Under the pieces are notes generated by a model. It was not told where the DNA came from. It searched no databases and saw nothing but the letters and a program-made list of their open reading frames with translations. A stretch of 64,000 nt of DNA, taken from assembly GCF_001949145.1 (NCBI RefSeq), contig NW_019091628.1:148873-212872 (forward strand), in the 5' to 3' direction. Shown piece after piece: positions 12,601 through 24,600 of this stretch (position 1 is the first letter of the stretch; each line of letters starts with the position of its first letter). Source of the stretch: Acanthaster planci. Its lineage: Eukaryota > Echinodermata > Asteroidea > Valvatida > Acanthasteridae. A program made the position numbers and the translations under genes.

Positions 12601-15600
12601 CACCCTAGCCATCCTGTGGCATGTAAAATTTCACAATACAGACAGTTCTTCAACTCGAGTTGAATTCTCCGTGGGGTTTATCAGACTCTGAGCAGCCCTC
12701 CTTGACTATGAGTTCCAAGTGATGGGTTAGCTTTAGAGGGGTCCTGGCTCATCCCTCATCTCAAAAGAAGGCGGGTGACCACAACTATGTCAGATATGGG
12801 AAGAATGCAGTTGGACACTGGGTAGGCTCATGAAAAGAAAGCACTGTCTGTGAGGATGGCCTTTTTAATAGCTCCGTGGTGTAACAGAAGGTCAGCTCAG
12901 TACACACTGTTGATGATACAGGCAAACCAGTGGGCGTCACTTGAGCATCAAGTTACACTGGTGTACTGATTTTTGAGATTCTTTCAAGACACATTCAATT
13001 TGTTAAGTATAGCAGTGTGTGTACGCACACTCCCACAAAGATACCGAAATTTGTATCCTTGTGGAGACATGGCTTTGTTCTCTTGTGCTAATTCAGCCGC
13101 GTGTGAAACGATGTTTTCAAAACTGCTCCCATTTCAACATGAATCACTCTCCTGGACTGAATTTTCGACCGAATGTCCCTCAATAGTCAATTGAAACACT
13201 TCAATTTGCAACAGATTCTTACACATTAAAAATTAATCCTTTTTGAGCAATTTCCAAATATCATTTTTGTGAAATCCTCGTGGAGACCTATACACCTTTA
13301 GAAATTCCTTGTGGAGACCTATACACCTTTAGAAATTCCTTGTGGAGACCTATACACCTTTAGAAATTCCTTGTGGAGACCTATACACCTTTAGAAATTC
13401 CTTGTGGAGACCTATACACCTTTAGAAATTCCTTGTGGAGACCTATTAGAAATTCCTTGTGGAGACCTATACACCTTTAAAAATTCCTTGTGGAGACCTA
13501 TCCAACCCCTTCTTCTGGGTCTCCACAAGGCACCATATTTTGAAACACTGTACTCGTGGGGACATACACTCGACATTTCGCCTATTTTGTGGGGACCGAA
13601 AATGTTGTGGGGACTCAGAAATGTCTCCACAACTCGGCTCAAATTTCCCTCCCAAAGAACTTGTCCCTTGAACGCAGCGTATGCCTACCCACACATACAC
13701 TGTACCACATTGTTCTTTGCGAGCTCAAACAAAGTTACTAGCAAGAAGGTCCTGCATTGGATGACTTGTTCTGCTGATTTCAGTGACATACCCAAGGGGA
13801 GGCTTGGGGGAGGGGGGAGTGCATGCCCTATGTTGTCCCCAGTTGCTCCCCATGGGAAATTGGGAAACAAAGAAAGTTATAGTTATTAAGAAAATACTGG
13901 GACTTGCACCCCTCCATCTCCCCCCCCCCCCCGTGATATCCAGCTCTCCCCACTGGCATCCCCACGGTGAGAACCCATGGCTAGACTGCTAGCTGATTTC
14001 AACGCTTCAAATAAAGAACACTTTAAAACCAGTGAGTGTTAAAACTTGACATGAACTTACAAGAAACACCAATGACACGCATGTTTCTGGCCAGTGAATA
14101 TTAAAACATGTACAGGGAGACATGCAAGTACATGTATTAAGTACCCTTCTGTCTGGAAAATGTCTTCCAGAAAGTTTGTCTGATAATCAGTGCTTGCAAT
14201 GAATGAAACTTGAAAGGAGAGAGAGAGACCAGTTTGTTGGACTTGTTTGCACCTCCAGTTTATCTTTCAGGGGTGAGATTTCTCAGCTTTTCAGCTGATT
14301 TCAGCTTTTTTGTTTGGGATTTCAGCTTGTTTTCCTCACTGGCTGTGTACAAAAGTACAGGAGATTTTCACAGTTCAGCTTCTTTATGCCTTTTTCAGCT
14401 GTTTTCAGCTGTTTTTATCATTGGTCAATCTCACCCCTGTTTCTTTCCACTTTGTTACGTGCGTGCTCTGTTACACTTGTGACATCAGATGCAATTTCCT
14501 GATGTGGAAGTGGGATCGTTTGTCAGCTCTATATTGCACCTGGTGGTTACCATGGCTTACCTTTCTGAGCAAACCAACCCAACTTCTGTGTACTACAGAC
14601 TCACTGAATCAGTCCTTGTTTTATAACACGGGGCATGATGACTCATGTTAGTTAATGCAAGGATGTCACCCATACCAAATTGTACTAGGAGTGTAGATCT
14701 AAGGGTACGTGATTAGTACCGGTAGTTAACACTACTTCCCCCAAAGTTTGATGCATCATCCTTATTTGTATTCCTGGTTAATGGTAAATGGATACATGTA
14801 CCAAATAAAAAGCACATTGTTTGCTTTGAGCATGGAATTAAATACACACGTATACAGTTTGGGTGTGTGACTTCTGGTTTTTAGTCACAGGTGATGAACT
14901 TGTGCATATAAAAGAAGAGTGACACCGAATCACACCATGCCAGATTGTCTCCATTTGGAACGTTTGGCAGGACTACGGGGGAAAAAAAGACACTGAAGCA
15001 TTTTTTTCATTTGCGATAAAAAAAGGCTTGTAACTTTAGTTACGTCGGCTGAAGTTGACCGTCCTGGGGGGGGGGACTTTGTATAAGTCACTGTAGTGCG
15101 ACACTTTTCTAAATTGAAAGTATTGCAAGACAGACAAGCTTTTGTGAGAAATAATGCTGAGGAGTTTCTTTCATCGGAGGCGAGAGGCACAATGGAAAGG
15201 TACAAGTCTGCTATTGTGTGCCGCTGCACAGACTGGAGGCATTGCCACAGCAATTTCCCAGGCAGGGAGATAGGAGGACACGGGCAAACAGCCAAAAAAG
15301 AGAGTGTGAAAGGGCAATGTTTAACGCGTGAATGGACTTCCTTTATGAAGTGTACATGGGAAAAATGTTGCTTTTTGTCGTGATTGGTGGCATGTAGCAT
15401 TAGTTTCTGCCAAGGCATTTTCCGCCGTAGCAAAATGTTCTTTATTTTTTGTGTTTTCACAATAGATTCTGTTCAAGAAAGATGTCTGTTCATATTTCAT
15501 GGCAATCTGGAGTCATTGCCATCTTGTTATTTCCGCTAAATTTTTACTTGTATAGGCCTACATGAGCCGCATAACCTGTAATAAACTAAATGCGCCTGAA

Positions 15601-18600
15601 TCAACCAAGGTTATTACTGTGGACAGATTTCCTTGTTTCTGTTCTGAAAACAAACAGAAGAAACTACCGTGTATCGAAAACATCCATTTTTCATGGATGG
15701 TTGCCAATTGATCCGGGTACATGTACTGGTAATTATTCGGCTCAGAATGAGGAAGTTTTCTTCACTTTGTCTCTCTCTGTTTCTCTCGGTTCTGAACTTC
15801 AGAGTTCCAAGATGACTGGGAGAGGTCCAAGGAGCCAGTCTTGGAAGGGGTCACCTTCTACGCCAAATACCTGGGCATGTGTCTGGTCAGCCTCTCCAAT
15901 GATGAAACCCACACTGCCGAAGCTGTGAAGCGAATCATACACAACGTAAGTGCACTTTTTTTCTCTGGAAATCTTATCATGGTTGTCTACATGTGCCTCC
16001 GCTTAGTAGGCAAGTGAGCTGTAAAACGTGGAAATGTCAATTTTTATCACAGATTGTGTTTTTTCTTTTATTGGAGTGTGACAAAGTGACCTTTAAAATG
16101 AAACTTAAAGGTCAGAAAAGGAGACTGGAAGTATGCGCCCCACCCCGTACCCACATTCCTATGTATATGGCTATTAATTTATGGGTGTATGGAGGGTTAC
16201 GTGAATAAAGCTGAGTTCTAGTTGAATCCCCATCCCTGAAGGTTTGTGGAGCTACATGAATGGGGTTACCACATTTGTCAGGATTTCATTGTTTGGAGGA
16301 AACAGAGGAATTTTACAGGGTTGGAGGGAACGACTTCAGGAAATGAGGTAGTGAAAAGAAATCCAGTTTTCACGGAATAAAAGCTTGTGTAGGGGTGTAT
16401 GTGGGGTGATAATTGGGCAGTCTCGGCACTGACTTTGCCGTCTCTTTTGAGTGTAGTGTGTGTGTCTTTATGGAAAGATGCAGCAACTGCCCGCCGGTGG
16501 CTTCAAGGAGAGCAGTGTCCAAAATTATATCCATGGCTAGTGCTGATGACCTGCAAAGTGAATAGGAAAAATAGGTTTAACTAACTGCCAAGTAGCCATC
16601 AAACTCCAACAGCAGGTTTCGCTACATGTGGGTTTTGTCAGGTTTGGTACAAAAATCGATGAACTTCTTGTTGAACTTTGTCGGACGTGGTGTCAATCTG
16701 GCCCAGGGTGATGGTGTTGGATTGTTGGGACACGCAGGAGTCGATTTGCAGGGTCTGCTGTCTGGCTTGCTGTACCAAGGGTTGAACCATACTTGATTTT
16801 GTCAGGATTGGTACTGCTTTAGTGCAAGTCATCCTATACTGCATAGACCCATCCATACCATATCACTCAAACTCAAACGAGTCAGTTTATTGGAGTTCAA
16901 CAGGTTTGGTACAGTGACCTGCATGTACAAGTACATGTACATGTACAAGTGCCTGTTGAAGTTTGTTGGGGTCAGTATGCTTCCTAGTAAAAGAGCCTAG
17001 TTACATGTAAGCTATATCCTGGTACCATCTCTTTGCTGTGTTTGCTTGGATACAATGCGTATTGTTTCTTTGAATTGACATTCAGGTACGTGTATATAAC
17101 AAGTAAGCTGGGTCGTTCACCTCCCCTGATCCCCCCCCCATTCCATGTAAAATATTTTGCAAAGCTGCTGACCAGCTCATCGGAGGTCTTCCAAAAACTG
17201 CTGAGCTTGACAAAAATTCTGATTGTGAGTCCCACTCTATTCCAGCTGGATCCAACTGCTACCGGTACATGTACAGTATTCTGTACAGGTCAGAGGTCAT
17301 TTGGAAAAAATTGAATCAGAGAAGGTCTGCTCAATGCTGCATTTTCTTGCATACAGCAGTTTGCAAAATTGACAGTTTGTGGTTGATATGCAGAGAAAAC
17401 TCCACAATGAATTGTATATGAGCTGTTTACTCCCCAGGGAACTGAGATGGTATTTGGAATGTTTCATGGGCCCAGTGAGCAGGGGTAATAATAATGGAAT
17501 TGCGCCTTGATCGGTTTTTCCGGATAAATGCGCTATATAAAACTGTATTATTATTATATATAACGGTTTGCCCGTACCCAACGTATATTAATAAGCACTG
17601 TATACGTTGGGTACGGGCAAACCGTTATATATAATTAACATCTCCCCAACGCAAAAATACATCTTGAAAATGTATTATTATTGTTACTATTATATGTAAT
17701 GTACATGTAAGTTACGAAGTCCATTTTTCTTTTTGGTGGGGTTTTCTTCCAGGCAAAGTACCACAGTAAACTTTTGTTCAAGAAGGTTTCCCTGACAGTG
17801 ACGCCAAAGGCTATCATTCAGACAAACCTCGAGAGGCCAGAGGATGTCCAAGAGGTTTCGATACACAGGTACGGTAACCACACCAGCCCCTAGCTCCCAC
17901 ACCTGTCTCCACCCCCGTCTCATCACATTGGGAGCATGACACTTTTCATTGGCAAGAAGTTCTCTCTTCCAAGTGTCCTGGAACCGAGCATGATTTCATT
18001 TACCTGATTCTGTTTTTCCTTGTTCTGTTAGAATGGCCTCTTCTCTTCTATATATAAATTTTACGTCAGTTTCAAAGTTGGCTTAGGAACAGCGATTGTT
18101 TTATATTTACATGTAGCAAGGCATTTTACACAGGAACAGAAAAAATAAGACACAGGTAATGTGCCAAAAATAACCCCATCATTTTACAAATTTTCGGGGA
18201 TCTCTTTTGCTTTGTTTGGTTTAAAATAAATACAGGTTTTGTTGTTGTGTATAGCTGGATGCAAAGGTTTCTGTACGAAATTATCATATTGTCCATTTTT
18301 TGTACATGTTCATGGTCGTTATCTTGCAACCAGCCGGACAGTTGGAGTGAATTGAAGCGTGGTAGATTTTATTTTCAATCCACCCACTCACAGGTATAAA
18401 TTACATGGTAGGAGGATTGCCTCAGAGGTTGTTTGTACTTTTAATCAGTTTTTTCATGTACATGTAAAACTGACATCTGGTATTGCTAACAAAAACAAAG
18501 ATATCTCAAGTACTGGCATATATGTACAAAGTTATGACTGTGCTGCTATCACAAATCTGTCCGGACCTTTGAGAGGACGGAGAAATCAAACATTTTCTGG

Positions 18601-21600
18601 CTTTTTTTTTTGCTAGTATTTGACTCCAGAGTACATGTATGCTCAGCAATATCCAGAGGTATTTGAGAGAGAAAAATAAATCGTCCAGAGCATGTACCAG
18701 TACATGCATATAATGTGTAATGAATGCCAAGTTAAATGCCTCGAAATGTTTTCAGCTTCATAAACTAAATTTGATATGCTTCCTTTTGTGCATGGCCAGG
18801 TATTTTCCATTCAGATAGCAAAGGGTAATTTTTTTTATTAATTACAGGTTTTTCCTCAACCCAATGTACATGTGTATATGTATTTATATATGTATTTATT
18901 TTTAAATGAATAAGTTGGGGCATTTGTATTGTAAATACATGTACATGTGCAAGTGTTGACTTAAGGGGAGACATCTCCAATGGTCAGTGCTCTGCTCTGT
19001 CCCAGATGTGCCCTTCATTGATCATCATTACCAGACTGGTATGCAGACAGATGCTGTCTTAATAGAAGGCAAAAGTAGTGACGTAGTTGTAGACGTGTAC
19101 GTAGTAGTAGATGTGTACGCACTGTATCACCCCGACTGATTGACCGCTGCATGACCCCGGCTAAAGGAAAATACATGTACATGATGTACACACGTACGTA
19201 CGTGTACACTCACATCCAACACTACAACACAGCCCGCACACGGGCCCCGTTTATTATGAATGACATCCAACCAGCCAATCATTTATGCAGGGATGCCAGA
19301 GGGTGCATCAATGGCATGTATACATTGTAGCATGTACATGTACGAATGCAGGCAATGGGAGGGGGGGAGGCTGGAAGCTGGACTCAAGGCTGCTTTTTCC
19401 CCATTTGCTCAAGGTCGTTGCATATTCATGAGCACAGGTGTCAAAAGACCTTGACGTAATTGGTCCGTACAAAGGTCTTGATGTACATGTACTGTAAATT
19501 GCTGGGAAAGCAAGTGTAGTGCAGTTCCAGTGAGCTGTCTGTTTTGATCATACATGTAGGACATTTCCTTGTGCCCCCTGTGGTTGTGCATAACAGAAAA
19601 TTCTGTTCAGTCTAAAAAAAAAAAAAACAAGCCAGACCAAGCGTGATGAATTTGCATGTACAGTGCTACTACTTTTAACTACCGGTAATGCGTAGACAAA
19701 TGTACTCTCGGTTTAAATTAAATGGCTGTAGGTACTTTGGGGACATGCATGAGAGAACACCACATTCATAACCTTTGAAAAGAGAATGGATGTACATGTA
19801 CACGTACATGTACCCAGATGAGCTGAGGCTAGCTCTCCTCGGTTATAGCATTGAATTGCTTTCCCAGTCAAAACATGACCTGCTTTTTATAAGTTCACCC
19901 TAGACTTGCGCCAGTATGCCGAGTGACCATTTCACAGAATGAAGCACATACATGAAAGAACCATACAGGAACTTGTAGCAGGGCTGCAAAATACAATGTA
20001 TCTTTGATCCCGTCGGAGATGAAATTTCATCTTGTCATGACTCCAACCTTGAAACTTTTTGTGCTTAATCTTCCTGGGGCCAATTTCATTGCGCCGCTTA
20101 AGCGAAAAATTTGTTTAAGCGTGAAAAAACCTTGCTTGACAAATCAGGTTACCGACCAGAACTTCTTGTGATGTGTATATTGTTTTCATGGTGTTTACCT
20201 GTCTTTTGGTTAGCATGACAATCACATAGAGTTTGAGCTGGTAACCTTTGTTTATTAAGCAAGGTTTTTTTTGTGCTTAGAAGCAAATTCTGTGTTTAAG
20301 CACCTCTATGAAATTGGCCCCGGCTGATGAAGATGGTCAGTTGAATTTTTAAGTAAAAAATTGTCCTCAGCAATTCTAACAATTACAATGTACGTTCCTT
20401 TTTTTGCTGGTTAATTTCTGACGGAATGTACGTGAAATGTAGCATTTTTGAATTTCCGGAAAAGTATTTCCTTTTTGGAACTGAGATTCATGGTTCAGGA
20501 TGTTATAAATGTACCTGCAAAAAGGAGGAATTTTTGAAAACCGGCATGCTGTGAAAATAATTTAGGTTGAAATATCACTCATTAAACAGGAAATCAAAAG
20601 TGAAACATTCCCGTTGGTTTTTTTGGCCCCCAGAAAATGAATGCTGCTAACATAATTTTGTACAATTTCACTTAATTTTGTAAATGATTTGTGTGTTGGT
20701 GTTTAAAGAGACATAAGTCAGAAAAATGGGCAGGGTGGGGGGGGATTTAACTAAATTGAAAAGCTCTCCGCTAACAAGAACCACTAACATCATTTGCACT
20801 GTGTAATGGTGCACATTTATGTATAATTATACAGTGCATTTAGTTGTTAGAAGCCAAGTTCATGTAGGCTTATTGTGTACGTACAAGGTGCATGCTGCCT
20901 TCTGGCGGCTGCCAAACTGTGTCAGGTGAATACCTCCCCCCCACCCTCTGGGAGATTTTGTGCTGGTAGTCATCCCAACCGCAAACAGCAGTAAAATTTC
21001 AGATTAAAATTTATTGGAACTCCTACACATCTCTTTTCCCCCGCCCCCTGCCCCGGCAGGATATCCTACTGTGCAGCCGACAAAACCAGCGATAATAAGG
21101 TCTTTGCGTTCATCGCCAACAACAGCATCACCGAAGCGCTGGAGTGCCATGCCTACCTCTGCTCCAAGAGGAAGATTGTAAGTTATCTCGCAGTTATGAA
21201 CGTGCCTGGGATTACCGTGATCAATCATTTGGAACTTTGATAGCATCTCCATTGAATCCTGAAGGTATTGGAAACTTAATTAGCCTGAGCAAGAATTTCA
21301 AACCCTTCAAGGATTTAAAGAATTTTTTTAAAGGGAATAAACATGTCCTGGGTGATCTAAACATTGCTTTAGAGTCAGGTTTTAAAATGGTCAGGAGATT
21401 GGACGCTGATAATGTCCAAGCCAAGGCCATTTATTTTTTGAGTCACGGTCTAAAAAGAGATATAAATTTGCAACGATTTTGTTGAACAATTTTACTTCAT
21501 ATTTTCAAACATCCCTCTAGTTCATGTTATGGTGCATGTATACATGCTCCTCTCACGAGTGGTCATAATCTCGTTATATGGAGATTGGCGCATGCGGCGT

Positions 21601-24600
21601 GCACTGTTTATGACTGGCCACATGAGGGGCTTTCGACCAGTAGGAACGGCTAACTTGTCTGTATGAATAAGAATTTCTCTACAGGGAAAGGTATTTGAAT
21701 TTTTGTTTAGCACAGCACTTGTTTGTTCTTGGGTGCGTTCGAACGAGTTTCTCGTGTTAACACGAGTATACTCCTGAGTGCTCGAACGGCTTGAGTACTA
21801 CCCGAGGGTCAGCAAGAGTATACTCTCACTAGAGGCGGAGTATACTCCTGCACCCAAGTGTAATGCACATGCACCCTATTCATGTAAACAGGAGTAACCG
21901 CGCGAATGTACCCCTTGTTTCATAGCCATTGTAATTATCAAAACCTTTTTTTTTTCAATATGCAGGCTGAGGCGTTGACGCTCACAGTAGCTCAAGCTTT
22001 CAACATCGCCTTTGAATTGTGGGAACGTGAAAAAGAAGAGCAAGACATTGTGTCAGACGACAGCAAGGATGCGCCACCATGTATGATTTACGAAATTACT
22101 TTATGAAAAATTAGATAAACAAAACTAAGACTACTATGCATTCATTGCGCAGCCAGCGAGAGATTCATGCACATATTTCTGGGCTGTGTTGACTTTACAT
22201 TGTGTTTTAAACTTGTGATGGTAACCATTAATGAAGAAATTAGGAACATAGAAATCCCCTGTCAGGTTTTGTTAAGAAGGGAATTAACGAAAGAAAGTTA
22301 GTTTTTTGGTAAATGCGGGTGGAATTTATGAAGAAATCAGTTGAAAGACTTTGGAAAGATTTAAACATCGAGGGCAATTGTGGTTCCTTGAACAGTTTCA
22401 CTGATGAATTCAGCACTCTCTTAGTGGCATTAACTTCAAACATGTGATTTGTCCACAGCATCGCCGCTTCAGAAATCTGCCCCTCAAAGCATACCCAGCT
22501 CCAAATCTACCTCCAGTAGCAATGGCAGGGATGAGGCGTGTTGGTCGTCGGGTGCCTCACCTGCCCTGCCACCTTCCTTGGATCCTCCACCTTCGAGTAC
22601 GAGAAAAGGTGAGCCAGTTGTAGATCTTCACCGGGCCTCTTCAGATTATCGTAGAATCACAGAAATATGATTAATCTGTTATCCCAAGTAAAAGACAAAG
22701 GAACTGCGTGCAGGGAAGAGCTCACTATGGCACGTGCGACCCTGTTTGGGAGCTATGCGTAGGATGGCTGCTATGCAGTATGGCTTTTTATGCATCAAGG
22801 AAACCATCTGACATTTTCATTATGTGGTGAAACTGTGCAAACGATGGTTTAATACCATCAGTGGAAAAGATGGATGTTCTTGGGTTGGGCTCAAATCTTG
22901 GACCTCTTCCAGCATGTTGCAAGGCAAAGTCTTACACTACAGGCAAAGACCACACCCGGAAGTTCTGACTGTCGTTATAAAGATTATGTGTGCTGGGAAG
23001 CCATTGGCTTGGGGCTGCGGCCACTTCTCATTGACAAGTGTGTTATTGTGAGCCACAGCCAGTTGATTTGAACGATGGCCTTACCATAGAAGACCAAGGG
23101 CAAAACCCTGTAGCTCACTATCTCTGTAGCCCGCCCACATGGTTCAAATCAAAGTCCACTGGTAGATTTTGGAGGAATTTGTAGGATTGAGGAGGGCAGA
23201 GCTCAGCCACTCACCGTAATTGTACATGGAACTCGATGCTTCTTTAAACATGGAAGTACAAGGTAAAAACACTGGTTACTTACACAGTGGAGAATTTTGG
23301 AAGATTGAGGAAGTTTCCCTCCCAAAAATGGCCAGAGGTCAAGGCTGACTGTTATTTGAATATCTTTCTCCTTCAGTGTTGAAGGTGCAAGCAGAGATGG
23401 ACCCAATATCGGCCTCCGCACCCTGCACGGTCCCAGTGGTCCCCCCTCGTCGCCCCACAGGCATGCCTCGCTTCTCCCCCTGCATGGTGAATGGCAATGG
23501 CCAGCATGACAGCGGCATTGACTCCTCTCTGGATTCCAAGGAGATGGACGCCACCGCTAAACTCCTTGAGAATTGGGTGAGTAGGATGTTTGTCAGTGAC
23601 TAGTTTAACCACCGGCCCATCATTGCTCATATATTGCTCGTGGCCTCTGACATAAGGGTTGCTCATTTTAATATATACAGATACATACAAAAGCCCTCTG
23701 TGATCTGTGATGTGTCGTACACAAGAGAACTTGATCAATTAGAATACATGGAGGTCATGATTCATGTGGCACATGGTAGACATCACAATTTCAGAAGACA
23801 TTTCCTGCTCTTGTATGAGCTATGTCCGTAGTATTGCTATTGCTGGTTTTAGGGGCAAGCTACCACAAAGGGGCCCAAGTCATGAGGTACTTCCTGGGAG
23901 TGTAGGGCTATAGCTGAAATTTGTGGTTGTGGCCGGCGGCTTCCAGCCATCAGCTACTGGTAGCAACTGAAAACAAGGGTGTGTCTTAAACGGGCTTCGA
24001 GAGCTACGGCTAGGTCTGTTGTCTGGGCGTCTCCACGCATTTCCAATGGAGCAAAGACCTAGACCTAGCTCTAGACAAGAGATTTGGATGCAGCCCAAGT
24101 ATTGCCATTGAAACTATTTCACTTGAGAAACAGACTGCATTCATGTGTCGGCCATCTTGGATTGAAAGTGAGGTTTTATGTTCATTTGGGGAGCCTGAGA
24201 GTGAAAATAACACCAACAAAATACAAGTTCATTACAAATTCATGCCAGTTTATTTTTAAAGTAATTTAGAATTTGTAATAATTCATGTCTAAATGTATCA
24301 AGCCATGCACACTTTAAAAAATGAAAGTGAGGCTTGGAACCCAAAATAGTCCGGGACAACCCCATAACAGATTACACTGAACATGATAGATTCAGAGAAC
24401 AAGATCAAAAATGGCTTCCCTATGAATAAGGTCTATTTCCCGTGTGTGGTTCCTCAATGTACCGGTAAGGTACATGTAAATATAAGGAGCACAAGATGGC
24501 TATTTAGACCATGCCTGATCTTCCCTATTCAACCAAGATAGTGTCACAGTGATTTACAAAGAAGTTGTGCACCTCAAACAACGATTTTCATTATTTCTTT

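Larger units (their letters stand above)
6644..15802 (+). other. LDLRAP1-like intron 1 (9.2 kb)
   Basis: A long AT-rich intron. It contains a 22-base tandem repeat (10171-10258), a fold-back element (10919-11162), a 31-base tandem repeat (13276-13502), simple AAAT repeats (near 8860-8890) and homopolymer C runs (13920s). ORFs here of up to 176 codons have no family resemblance or splice support. Confidence 0.7.

Noticed and set aside
13276-13502. CRISPR-like array
   Set aside because: The 31-base units are contiguous with no unique spacers, and the genome is eukaryotic.
14930-15460. A 176-codon minus-strand ORF
   Set aside because: It is the longest intronic ORF, but it is low in protein character, overlaps homopolymer runs and resembles no family.
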